From NCBI GenBank assembly GCA_963573315.1, contig OY752142.1:3162001-3226000 (forward strand): DNA of 64,000 bases, given 5' to 3'. Each line of letters begins with the position of its first letter. Position 1 is the first letter of the stretch. The position numbers were made by a program, and so were the translations under genes. Under the pieces are notes generated by a model that saw only the letters and a list, made by a program, of their open reading frames with translations, ran no database searches and had not been told where the DNA came from. Source of the DNA: Entomortierella parvispora (Eukaryota > Mortierellomycota > Mortierellomycetes > Mortierellales > Mortierellaceae). Positions 31,222 to 42,947 of this stretch are shown here, in pieces.

Positions 31222-34200
31222 TTATTGGAGCAAAGGCATCAGCTCCTCCATCATCAATGGGTCGACCTTGGAGACCCACTGTTGCTGGAAGGCCTCCGCT
31301 CCACCATTCAACCGCTCACACTCTGCCAAAGATCCCTTCACGTAATGTGCCAAGTTGGTCGTATGAACAGGGTCGCGCTTCAAAAGTTCCCGTCGACGGA
31401 TCACTTCTGCCGTCTCCTCCGAGCTATCGTCCTCGTCGTCCTGAGCCTCACGCCAGTAGACAAGCGAATCACCCGCTCCATTCTCGTTGACCTCGTTCAA
31501 AACATCCCCCCAAATTCCGACTAGACGAGGCAGATGGATCAAAATCAAAGGGTTGGTAGTCCGCATCATCGACGTCAGGGCCATGGCATGAAGTTTGCGG
31601 TGCTTTGGATGCGAGATATTGTCAAACTTCTCCATCCAGAACTCGACCAAGGTACCCAGCAATTGGGGTTGACCAAACTGCTGTCCTGCTGCCGTAATGG
31701 CCTGGGCGAGATAATCGGCATCATCCAGGGCAATTCGGGCGAGGAATCCCAGGTATTGAGTAAGGACGACGTTGGTCTCCTTCTTGGCCAAGATCACGCC
31801 CAAGACCTTGTTCATCATTCCTGAAGAAATATACAGCTCGCCAGTGATCCGAACAGGGCAGGTCAACGCCGTCATATCCATGAACTGCATGATAGCCACA
31901 CTCGCCTCTGAGTTCAAATCGCCCAAAAGAGCTGCAATGGAGTTGATCAAAGTAGGTCCAGAGAACTATTGGAAAAAATAGGGCGTTAGGTTTGAATCAA
32001 GCAAGTCCAATGTGAAGTGCAGAGCATTGATTCACGAATAAAGGTCTTACCTGGAATGTCCTTTCAGCATCCAACAAGAGATAGCTTTGAAGAATCTTCA
32101 GCATAGTTCTCATGTGGTCCATGCCTTGCGAGAGAAGGGTTACTGCTGCTGGAACGAGGCTCATCAGCTCATCGGTGGATTCCCGTGAGCTCTTCAGAGT
32201 AGCGAGCCAGAGCTCAAATCCGTCATCCATCAGGTAAATATGGGCTTCCTGTGAAGGGTCAACACTGAGGCGAATCAGAGGCATGACAAGAGCATGGAGA
32301 CCCATGGATTGCGACTTCAAGGACTATTTGCAATAAATACAGCCAGTTAGTCCTGTTGAATAAAACTGACAGTTGTCGGCATCTGCATCTCAAAACTGGC
32401 CAATTTCGCATGAAACCTACCTCCACCAGCTTGGTCATAATAACAAGAATGGCTGATTGAAGCAAGTGCTGGTCCGTGGCCGCTTCCCAGAGTGGCGGAA
32501 GGAGTTCAATGATCTGCTGTGCATAGGGTGCGATGTGCTCATCCATACGTTCGACGATCATGGACATGCAATTCAAAATCCTCATGCGGCTGTCGGGTTC
32601 CTCCACATTGCCCATGATTTGCCTCAGTCCAACCACAGATCGTTCCAAAAATGGTGCAAATGTTGTCGGTTCAAAGTCCCAGTCATCGATGCTAAGTCTC
32701 AGGTTTTGGGCTGCTGCAAGACGGACAGCCAGGTGCTCTTCAGGCCGCAAGAGGTGCAACATGATGGTATATACGATTGGTCGAGCGTCCTTTGAAATAT
32801 TGACATTGACCCACTTCCCAATCATCCAAGCGATACGCCGACGAATGATGCGATTACTAGTGAATATTTGGTAAAGAAAAAAAAAAGAAAAAGAAATCAG
32901 TACTAGACATAACCAAGGGATCCAGCTTTGTCGAATCTAGAATCAGAGTTGATCTTCACCTTGGATCAGCGTTCTGAACCTCTTGTGAAAGTTGTCCAGA
33001 AAGCCAGTTGTCAAAATCAATAGCACCAAAGAGATCATGACATCCCAGACCGATGGAGCAGTAGATAGAGTCCTTCAAGAAGAGGTCCGTCATCCCAGAA
33101 GTAGATCCTGCCAGCTGAACCAAAAGAGGACTCAATTGAGCACGGTGACTGGAGAGCAAGTCCATGAAGACCTTTTCAGCACAGGGTCTCAGCTGATATT
33201 TCCACGAGTCAGCCTCCTCCTCTAGAGCCCATTCTTCAGGACTTGAGTCCCATTCTTCCAAGTCATCCTCTGTCAAGCGCATGTAGCGTGTAATAAGAAT
33301 CTCGGCCAGTTTGTTGGTAGTTTCCGGCGTCATAAACTCCTTTTCGATGACATGTCTACACTGGACGACAACAGGCTCTGGGTCCTCTATAGAGCCATGC
33401 AGGCAAGAGTATTAGTATCGTCGACAAATCGTTATATGTTTTCCAATGTACTCCTCTATTGGAAGCAAAGCACATACTGTCGTTGAGGATGAATTGAGGA
33501 TCCTTCAGCGTCTTCTTGATCAGGAGCAGCGCTTGAATGAGTGTTGTCTGTGCAGGGGCCGCAGCATGTTCGTTTGATGATCCAGCCAGCAACTCCCAGT
33601 AAAAACGAAGAACATCTCCTGCACTTGGCGTAAGGATAAATTGACGTGGATGTGCATCCATGAGATCCAAGTAGAATTTGCCAATGAGCTTGATATGAGA
33701 GTCCACTGATGTGATCAAAAAAGAGCACTGCTCTGGGATGGACTCCTTGAATGAGATAAACTTTCGGAGGTGCTCAAGTGCCAGTCTGAAGAAAGCAATG
33801 GGTCCTTCCGATGTTGACAGATTGGGGAATCCATGAACAACAACTCTCCGCAGACACTTCAAAGCCATGTGCGAGGTTTCCAGACATCCAGACAGGCTCT
33901 CAATGTTGGTAGTGTTGGAAGCAAAAAGCATGTCGACATAGCGGACATAGATGTTGACGACGTTGGAGAACAGATCAGGTGCGACAAGTTGAAATTGTTT
34001 CCTGCTGGCAGCCAACGTTTTTGAGATGAGTCCCTTAACCACCAAGTGCAAAGTATAGAGCGAACGCTGCTGAACGAGTCTGGCTCTGGGATCGGATTCA
34101 CTGGCGGTGGAAGAACGGACAATATCCAGAAGAGTCGTCAAAAGGTCAGGCCTGTCAAAGTAAAGATCGGATTAGAAAAATTGGAAAAAACAATGTCAAA

Positions 34201-34892
34201 CCACCAAAGAAGGGCAAAAATCAAAGCTCACCATTCCATTGGAAAATCGAGCCTTGCAATCTTGGCAATCAAGACACCGTTTTGAACGGCAAGCTATATA
34301 TGACAAAAAAATAATAGCACTCTACTCAGCAAGATGTCACATTCGCATAGTCCGTTGATCCATGGCTGATCACCTACAGGCTTTTGTTCTTCGTCCAATG
34401 CAGTCAGCAGACGAGATCTGATAGCGGCCTTTTCCTCCGGAGCAATGGCACTAAAAACAAGAAAAAAGTCGTCCGTTGAATCGCGTTAGCAAGATGTGTC
34501 GCTTGCCGCAGCTTCCATCGACAAGTTGATCGTGATCGAGCCCGAAAAAAAGTTGACCGTTACTTTTTTGCGGATTTGCGCCAGTATTTGTCGATCCCGT
34601 TCTTAAGATAGATGATGGCCTGCCAGCGAATGTTGGTCTCCACCGACCGGTCATAGAAGATGTCCTAGAGTGAGCGGTCAAAGGGAGCGTGAGTCCAGAC
34701 GCAGCTAGATCGTAGGGTTATGCAGAGGGCTTCCTTCGGCTCGTAGTTGAGAAGTATATCTACCTGGAGGGTGGCATTGAACAGGGGCGTGGTCTCCCAT
34801 TGCTGCAACTGAGTGACCGCATTGCGCATGCGCTCCGGCTCCTGGGATGCAGCCTCTGCAAGCACGGTCAAAAGAACACTGCGGGCAGACAT
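31222..34892 (-). CDS. Importin-11 / Kap120-type karyopherin-beta
   Basis: This is a nuclear transport receptor built of HEAT repeats with an N-terminal Ran-binding importin-beta domain. Nine exons on the minus strand (34892-34764, 34664-34564, 34450-34378, 34293-34232, 34151-33478, 33386-32960, 32856-32421, 32323-32051, 31965-31222) join in phase to 972 residues. That is close to the usual length of human IPO11 and yeast Kap120. Family signatures include the N-terminal DIFYDRSVETNIRWQAIIYL and KNGIDKYWRK, then FPMEWPDLL, and later EDDLEEWDSSPEEWALEEE and RRRIAWMIGKW. The acidic DLEEWDSSPEEW loop is the characteristic IPO11/Kap120 element. Introns are concentrated at the 5' end. A CACGTG box lies at 35034-35039, about 145 bp before the start. 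Confidence 0.92.
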
Positions 34893-35264
34893 GGTCGCGA
34901 TGGTGAAGTCAAAGGAATGCTGGCTGGCCGTTACTTGCTTTGGTATTGGCCTGCTGTGGAAGGGACCGATTTTTCGAGATTTTCTCGTTTCTTCATGTCT
35001 TGCGATGAACACAATTCGGTGATGTCATAATATCACGTGACTGACTTACAAGTGCGGAATTCGCGCGGAATTTTTCAGGCAATACTCTTCATCAAAAGAG
35101 GGATTTATTATTGTACAAGTTTGTTGGAATGGTTCAGAGGCAGGAGAAAGAAAGAGAACGAGAGAAAAAAGACTGGAGTGCTGAATAAGAGTGTAAAAGT
35201 ACAATCGTTCGTCGATAGAAAAAAAAAGAAAAAATTACAAAAGAGTCAGAGAAGCGCTTTGCTT
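34893..35264. other. Spacer between importin-11 start and ABC-F stop
   Basis: A 372-bp region with a CACGTG box at 35034-35039 and an A-rich tract at 35219-35236. No gene is seen. Confidence 0.5.
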
Positions 35265-38056
35265 CTAAATGGGGCGACCAGCACCTCCACGCATGCCCTT
35301 CTTGTTCTCGTTCACGACCGTTTTGACATACTCATCGACACCACCTTCCAGTCGGACCAGTTTGCCGTTCTTGACTCTGTAAACAACACCGGCCTCCTCT
35401 TGGGCCTTCAACACATCCTCCTCGTCTTCGTCCGACAAGTCCTCGTCTGGATCGTTCTCGCATACCGCCTTGACGAAATAGGCGTCGTGGGAAACCAATA
35501 CTACAGCGCCGGTGTAGCCCTTCAAAGCCACAATCAAGCCCTCGATCGTCGCCATATCCAAATGGTTGGTGATTTCATCCAGCAGCAGGATCTGGGGACC
35601 ACCGTGAACACAGATCGCCAGGGCAACACGAGCCTTCTGACCTCCAGAGAGCGTCGACATTGGCAAGATTGCACACTGGCCTGCAATACCGAACGAACCC
35701 AGGTACTTGCGCGCCATGGGCTCAGACTTGTAATCCTCAGGGAAAGTATCCATCAGGTACCGCATGGCCGACTTTGTTGAGTAGCCCTCCAATCGGTCAA
35801 CGTTGTGCTGAGAAAAGTAGCCAATCTTGACCAGAGATGAGAATCGCTCAACAGTTCCCTGTGTCGGGTTGGCATCCCCTGCTAGCAAGGCCATGAGTGT
35901 GGATTTACCACATCCGTTAGGACCCAAAAGCGCAATCCTGGAGGAGTGATGCAAAGCCAAACTGACATTCTGGATAACGGGACCCGTTTTCCGAACAGCA
36001 GCTCCAGGATACGAAAACGTGACATTATTGAGAGAGAGAAGGGTCGTGGGATTGCCGCGAAGTTCCTTGGGCTCGGGCAATGGGATCGTGATGGAAGGCT
36101 CTGGCGCCTCACGCTCCACTTTGATACCCAAGTTGTGGTGAAAACCAGCAATGTAAGATTGCTTGAGTCTCTTTCCGTTCTCCAACTTGTTATGGCCAGC
36201 AAGACGCTCAAGTTTCTAATCAGACAGAGGAGGATAGTATCCGGTTAATTGCCGTCATTAAGCACACAAGTTCACTTTTCATTCAAATTCAGTAATAAGC
36301 ATTATACCTTTTGACGGGAGGCAATGACTCCTCCACGCTTGTCGTCTCCACTCTTGCTCATGATTGAGCGTTGCTTATTGATCGAGTCCTGGACGTGTTT
36401 GCGCTTCTTCTCCAATGCAGAGGCGATGCGGTCCTTCATCTTGGCCTTGTCCTCCATCTTCATTTCGTACTCGTCATAGTTTCCAGGGAAGTACGAGAGC
36501 TGGTGGTCACGAAGACGGATAATCTCTTGCGAAACAGTGTTCAAAAAGTTGCGGTCGTGAGAGACAACAACAACAGTCTGATCCTCGCTCAAGTTCTCGA
36601 GCAAATACTGCTGCAACCAAATAATAGCGGGCAAGTCCAAATGGCTATGGTAGAAATAAAAAATAGGAGAAAAATATTAGTTATCACTTCAACATTTCTC
36701 AAGATAATCTGACTCAAAGATGTATACATACTTGGTAGGCTCATCGAGCAAGAGAAGGTCAGGCTTCAAAAACAAGGCCTGAGCCAACGCGATACGCATC
36801 TTCCAGCCTCCCGAAAAGTTTTTGATGGCCAGATCCTGGTTAGCAGGCGTAAAGCCCAAGCCGCGGAGCAATTCCCTTGCTCTTGACTCTGCGGAATCTG
36901 CCTCGATTTGCTGCAGCTGAATCATCACATTCTCGAGCATGTCGTGTGCTTGGCTCATAATCTCCAAGGATGGCTCGACGCCTTGGATCGGCACCTCCTC
37001 AAAGGCTTCCCGGGCATCCTTTTCCTCCACCTCCACCACGAGCAGCAACTCACGAGCCTCAGCACCACGCTTGCCAGATCGACGAATGGCCAGCTTTTGT
37101 TGAGCCGCCAACTTGACCTTCATACGCTCCCATTCGAGCTTCTTGATGCACTTGACGAGTTGCTTAGGATACCTGTTCATGGCCTCCTGAAGCAGCTTGG
37201 ACTCGGCCAAGAGCAACGTACGCTCTGTGTCGGCTTTCAAGACGGTCTCAACCACAGTCTGCTCCTCAGGGGTCTCAGAGGGCAATTGCTCAATGTAAAG
37301 TGTTCTCAGGTTCAACGGGAAGCCAATCAGCTCACCATAACCGATGGACTTGAGCAAGGTCGATTTGCCTGTACCATTTCGTCCGATGAGTCCATACATG
37401 TAGCCAGATTTGAACCAAAGTCGAGCGTCCTTCAAGAGCGGCCGATCTCCAATGGTGATGTTCACTTGCTTGAGATCCACTTCCTTGGACAAAGTCAGGA
37501 GCGTCTCCTCGTGGAAGCGCGATTGCTGAGAGTAGGCCTCAAGGACATTGTTCAGTTGTCCCAGTGGTGCAGCTGCAGAGTCGGCATCCGCATTATCAGC
37601 AGCTGGGGTAGTAGTGCCTTCTGATCCAGCGGGGGAAGCTTTGGCGGCAAGCTTTTTGGCGGCTTTGGTCATCTTGACAGGCTTTGACTTGAAGGGCTTC
37701 TTCTTGTTAGCGCCCGAGGCCGAGGAGTCCTTGTCCGAGTCACTCGAACCCCCTTGTTTATCCTGGATAGAAAGGTCTTCCAGGGCGGCGTCGAGACGCA
37801 CGGGCTTGGGTGAAGTGGATTCTGCGGGCGTTCCACTGGAGGAGAACTGGTCGGCAAAGGAGTTGTAAAAGGCATCGAGCTCGGAAGCGTCATCGATGCC
37901 AGCGTCGATCAAAAAGTGTTCAGTCTCTTCCCGCAGAGAGTCAGGAGAGGAAAAGGCCTGGCCATCGACGATGGAGGAGAGATACTCCTTGATGTCGTCG
38001 TCGAGGACCGCGCCAGCGGGCAGTCGCGCTATGAATGTCTTTGAGGATACGGGCAT
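35265..38056 (-). CDS. ABC-F family ATPase (Gcn20-like soluble twin-ABC protein)
   Basis: ABC-F proteins act on ribosomes in translation or ribosome assembly and have no membrane domain. Exons on the minus strand are 38056-36732, 36644-36308 and 36215-35265, in phase, giving 870 residues. The first ABC domain shows Walker A GRNGTGKST, signature NFSGGWKMR and Walker B LLLLDEPTNHLD; the DEPTN codon is split by an intron. The second shows GPNGCGKST, LSGGQKAR and ILLLDEITNHLD. The N-terminal 200 residues include a Lys/Ala-rich linker (KMTKAAKKLAAK), as in Gcn20-type proteins. An extended, charged insertion sits between Walker A and the signature of domain 1 (KCIKKLEWERMKVKLAAQQ region). Which ABCF subgroup it belongs to (Gcn20, or another fungal ABCF) is uncertain. 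No transmembrane segments are present. Confidence 0.9.
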
Positions 38057-38511
38057 TGTGGTAGGGAGAGCGAGCGAAAGAGATTGAAATTGAGAGAGAT
38101 AGGACAAGGTTGCTTCGCCCAAATTGCTTGTTTAGGGAGGATTGTCGGGGGGTAAGGCGAGGTCGTGCTTGTGCAGATCGCCGGTATGTATGAATGGAGC
38201 AGATGTGAAGACAGATGTCAGCGTGCAATGGAGCGAGAAAAAAAAGAAGGGTGCGAAATTGCTCCAGACGCATTAAATACATGTAACACGGGAAAGCAGT
38301 CCCCCGCAGCAAGCTGCAAACTCCACTCCCTCCAATCCCCGCAGGACTTGCGAGAGCAGATTGTCGCTATGCCAAGATATTTCTCGGCGAACCTCGTCGG
38401 ATTCAACCAGCGACAGGCAGTGCTCAAGCGGATCTGCAATTTCACTGCTGTGCGTGCTTCTCTTTTTTTTTTTTTTTTTTTTTATTGTATTTAGCAAGTG
38501 TCTTGGTTATC
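38057..38511. other. Spacer between ABC-F start and the unidentified gene
   Basis: A 455-bp region with a T21 run at 38463-38483. A short plus-strand frame starting at 38371 is open but has no support. Confidence 0.45.
38463..38483. repeat. T21 homopolymer
   Basis: An uninterrupted T run lies about 30 bp past the stop codon of the minus-strand gene ending at 38512. Confidence 0.75.
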
Positions 38512-40532
38512 TCAAACGCGACCTTGCTTCCGGAATGGCGTCGATGTCGCCATATTGGACGCGGCTCCGTCTCCTAGGAGGATCGAATCGGCGATGGTAG
38601 TCCGATGCACAAAGGGTTGCTCAGACTCTGGTCCTTTATTCCTATTCACGACATTCTGGAACGCGATGAGTACCTCGGTTGGGTTCGTCGCACTTGGACA
38701 GCGCGAGTCGCCATGCATCTTGATCTCGACATCGACAAACAGAGGGTACTGTCAATTGAAGGTTGGAGAAGGGTAGAGGAAGATATCGTATCAATAAAAA
38801 AAGCCAGGCAGCCTGATAAAAAAAAACTTTTGAGATGAGAAAGGTGACTCTGTACCTCTTGATAAAACTCATCGGCACCCAAGTGCACAATGGTTCGGTC
38901 ATCGCAGCAGGCATCGAGCATGAAGACATGTCCACACCGGATATGAATGAAGGCTTGTGAGATACCTGTCCAGACTCGTGGATCAGCCTTGAGGTGCCGT
39001 TCGATTGACTGAACTGAGGACTGGATGTTATCCTCAAGGACTGGAATTGAGTCCGAAATAGTGGGCTCTACTAACTTCTTGGTTAACCAGGCCTCAAGTA
39101 ATCGACAGATCATATTAGTCTTGGCATTGCCATGTGAGGCCAGGTGGGGGATCTGCGTCCATAGGATGAGTCCTCTCTTCTGTTAGCAGTCTTCATGGAT
39201 GTCCATTTTTTTTTCTTTTTCTTTTTCATTTCTTCGGACACACTTACAGCCAGAAACCCGCCTCCTCGGCCAATTCCATCAAAAAAGTACGTGGATCGAA
39301 TCGTAGACACACTCTTCCAGTAGTCTTCCTCCATCATCTTCTGAAAACAAGTAAAGCTCTCTAGATCTTCTTTGGCCTTTTGTCTCTTTGAAGAGAGATT
39401 GCCTCCAAACGTAAAGCCCACTGACGGACCACTGGTAGAGGCTCGGAAATATAGAGGGGATAGCTTGCTGGGAGCCGAGGTCGCTTGACGAAGGACTGAA
39501 TAGGCCGAGTCCAGTTCGTCCTCCATTTCAAGGTCCCCGGTCTCACGACGGTGACGGAACCTTGACGAAAAGATACTGTCATCAAGATCTTCTTGCTCGC
39601 CGTCATCTTGAGCATGGTCGTCGAGGCTACCACGGTGGCGGTCCCAAGAGAAACCTTGGTGAGGTGTGGGTGGGGGGGATGGGATATTGATGGCACTTGA
39701 GGAAGTTTGTTTGGAACCTTGGTTCATCTTGATCGTTTGGGGTCTTGAACCTGAAGTCGACGTTGGGCGAGCGGTGCATCCTAATGTTGAGCGACAAGTA
39801 GTTGGTCGTCGCGTGCAACAAAGCACAAAACAAACACAGCAGAGTGAGGAAGGGTGGGTTATTGAGGTGAGTTCTTTTTGCTTCCTTGTGGATGAGCACT
39901 GGTCTCAAACAAGGATCATTTCCACACATCATGCACGCTCGAACCAAACCGAGCGTAGTCTGGCCCCAAGTTTTTTTTCTGAGATGATGCCAGATAATGT
40001 ACAAAGTCCAGACCAAAGGCACGTCCCCCAGCTCTTCAAGACACATGCAAAAACATTGAACAAAGCCTGTGGGGGACAGATCAGATATGGTCCCAGTAAC
40101 TCCATGTTGCAGACTGTCAAGGCGACAAGCAACAATACGAGAAACAAGCAACTCTTGATCATAGACAAAGTGAGAGGAAGACAGAGCGCGCTCGAAGATA
40201 TCATGTCTCCAGAGACATGTGTCCGGAGGCTGCATCCCGCTCTCTTTTCATGTTTTGGCACCCTATCTCTCTCCCGCCCCTTCCTCTCATGAATTTTTTC
40301 AACAGACCACCCAGGATGCACATGATAAGAGCAAAATCTGCATGTCGCTCTCTCTTCCCGGGGAGCAGCAAGTAGTAGAAGGGACGACGCAAAAGACACG
40401 CGAGTATACAGTGGATGGTTATCGGTGGATGAGAAAGAACGGACAGAGAAACTGTGCGCTGCGACCGGTATGATGTTTACCTGATGTTATTGAAAACTGT
40501 GGGCTGCTTGTTGTGATGGGAGAGTGCAACAT
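38512..40532 (-). CDS. Unidentified conserved-looking protein (orphan), multi-exon
   Basis: I do not recognise this family. Three exons are firm on phase and splice signals: 39780-39248, 39179-38856 and 38748-38512. A proposed first exon, 40532-40481 (MLHSPITTSSPQFSITS), joins in frame across a 700-nt intron to give 381 residues. If it is wrong, the ATG at 39727 gives 346. The N-terminal part is Ser/Pro/Asp-rich and probably disordered. The C-terminal 200 residues look globular, with patterns such as RGLILWTQIPHLASHG, ICRLLEAWLTKKL, HIRCGHVFMLDACCDD and YPLFVDVEIKMHGDSRCP. Four cysteines and two histidines cluster around RCGHVFMLDACCDD, so a metal site is possible but unproven. No signal peptide or membrane segment is seen. 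Confidence 0.68.
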
Positions 40533-42947
40533 GATGAAGAAAGTGATTGTGGACGGGCAGACTTTATGATAGCAAGGGTCGAGTATTGTTGGGGCGAGTA
40601 GGTGTGTGCTTGAGTTTTGAGTAGGACGTGGATCAATTCCAAGAGATGAGAGAAAGCGGAAAGGTTCGCTGTCGGGGTGAAATGTTGGATACGACAGAAA
40701 CGTGGAGCAAGTTGGGAGCAAGTGCTTGATGTAACAGGTCTGGCTTTGAAAAAAAAAAAGCGTTAGACAGAGTGAAAGAGAAAGGACTGTTGGACAATTG
40801 GCGATTGTTGAGCTTTTGTGGGTGCGCTGGTAAAGGGAACAAGTCGACTTGAACTTCAACGCTCGCGTGTTGGAAGATAACGGATATTTGAGCTAGAGAC
40901 CGCGATGATTGCCAATGACGATGGAGATAAGATCGGTGAAACGAAGACCAAGAAAAGGAGCGAGGGAAGGTGAGGAAAGAAAGAAAGAAGGAGGAAAGGG
41001 GAGAGAAGTAGGAAGAAGCGAGAAGTTCGAGGCGGGATTAAGACAATCGATCAAGAAGAGCAGCAGAGGACGGGCTTGAAAGACAAGGAGGGACGATTGC
41101 GGAACAGAAGGCGTCCGTCTATCGCCAGTCCAATCCATGCACGATTTGTTTGTCACTTGGTCCAACCCTTCGCCTGCCACGGCCATCGGGCCAAGGACCC
41201 ATTTTAGCGCAAGTCGACTGGCGTGATTAATGGGTTTACTTGGATGTGCGCACAGACACCTGCGACCTGTCATGATTGTCGTCATCCGCAACGATTAGAT
41301 CACCGGGGGTCGATAGGCCGAGTACCTGAAGGTGCGCAGGGTCCTGTCTCCATCCATCCAGTCAGCCAGTCAGTCAGCGAACCCTCCAACTCATGACGTT
41401 TGATCGTGAGGTCTTTTCGCAATGGTGGCGAATGTGCCCAGCTCACACTTGGTCGATACGTTCCATCGCGGTCTATTCTGATAGCTGGCCTCTCGCAGCA
41501 GGCGCGAATGATCCACAAACCCTCTCGAATCGGAAGCAAATCACCCGCCTCAGGAATTGGACTGCAACCACCTCATCGCGTACAAAGGCCTTTGACCCTC
41601 TCTCCGTCTCTCTCTTTCTCTCTCTCTCTGTCTCTTTGTCTCTCTCTCTGTCTCTCTCGAGGTGGTACAGGTGCATGATCAAACACAATAATAACAGCAT
41701 GTAAAAGGTGCCAATGGGCTCATCAGCAGAGGGCGAGGAGGACTCTCTCTCTCTCCCAAGAGAGAGTTTCAATGTGGTTTCAATTATTGGCCTTTCGAGT
41801 CGGTCGCGGGTCCCCGATCGTAGAGACCATGGAGTGGACTGTTTGCCATTTTTGAGGTCGTTTTCAACCACCATTCCTTTGTTCTCATATCCTGATCTAT
41901 AATCTCCTTTGCCCCATATTTCAGCAAGACAATGTGCTGCAGCGTTATCAAAACACTCGCCCCTCACCCCTCTTTTTTTTCTTCTTTTCTTTCGGAACAA
42001 ACCGAAGAGAGCGGTTGGCAAAAAAGTCGCTGGAAAAATAACAAAACGCACACCATCCATGATAATGCAAGGTGTTGTTGCCAGGGGCGGGTCCGACCTC
42101 TGTTGTTACATTCGATGATGCGTCATTTGCCCAGGAGACCCCGGAACTTCGCTTTGTCAATTGGTGCTAAAACACATAAATGCCTCCCCTCGTATCTCCC
42201 GATGGTACAAGAGTGCAATCGGCCTGAATAGTTCCGATCGCTTGGTGTGCCCGATAACGAGGGTGGGTGAACAGGAACTGGGGAAAAACGTCTATCGAGA
42301 GCTGTGAGCCCACAAGTCACTTGCTCCGGGTATACCAAGCCTACTTCTCCTAGAATTGACTAGTTGTTTAGTTCTGTGCTGGTTTGGTCTAGTCCACGCA
42401 CCAAAGGATCCGGTTATCTTTCAGACCATCCACGAAAGGCCCAAATTGCCCTGTTGTAAACGTGCTCATTGAAATTTCTTGCTAAACAAGCTTGCTTTGC
42501 TACGTTGAGGATGAGCTCCCATCATGTGCATGCTCGTGCCAGAACCAAAGCAAAAACAAGAAAAAAGAAGAGTGTTGAACACTTGCAGCAATTGAACGGG
42601 ATGGATGAAAGTCTTATCGCACGTTTTGTCACATCCTGGAGACAAGGCACACGCGAATGGTCTCCCCCTTTCCCAGCTCAATGTGCCCTTTCTCAAACTT
42701 GTTTAGGGTGAGCATTCCATAAACCAAATTCACAATGGATGGCTGTTTTCCAGAGTCCACGGACAACAGTTCCCGACACAGCCGCGTCATTGAGAACGAG
42801 AAATGCAGAATTTCACAAACAGAAAAACAACAAAAGCATGAAGCATGTTTCGACGTCTCAAGCACATGGTTAGAGAACGGGAGCTCTCCTACCGTCTCAA
42901 TTAGATTAGAGAGCCGATCAAAGGGCAACGTTGTATTAACAAAGTCT
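40533..42947. other. Long gene-poor stretch
   Basis: About 2.4 kb between the orphan gene and the DPH2 stop. It contains a CT-rich tract at 41597-41659, a CTCTCT...AGAGAG hairpin near 41743-41768 and GGAAGG-type purine runs near 40960-41020. No gene is supported. Confidence 0.5.
41597..41659. repeat. CT-rich microsatellite
   Basis: Interrupted (CT)n with GTCTC and TTGTC breaks over about 60 bp, in an otherwise unannotated region. Confidence 0.7.

Noticed and set aside
38371-38600. Short plus-strand frame starting MPRYFSANLVGF
   Set aside because: It has an acceptable start but no convincing continuation and would overlap the 3' end of the minus-strand gene antisense.
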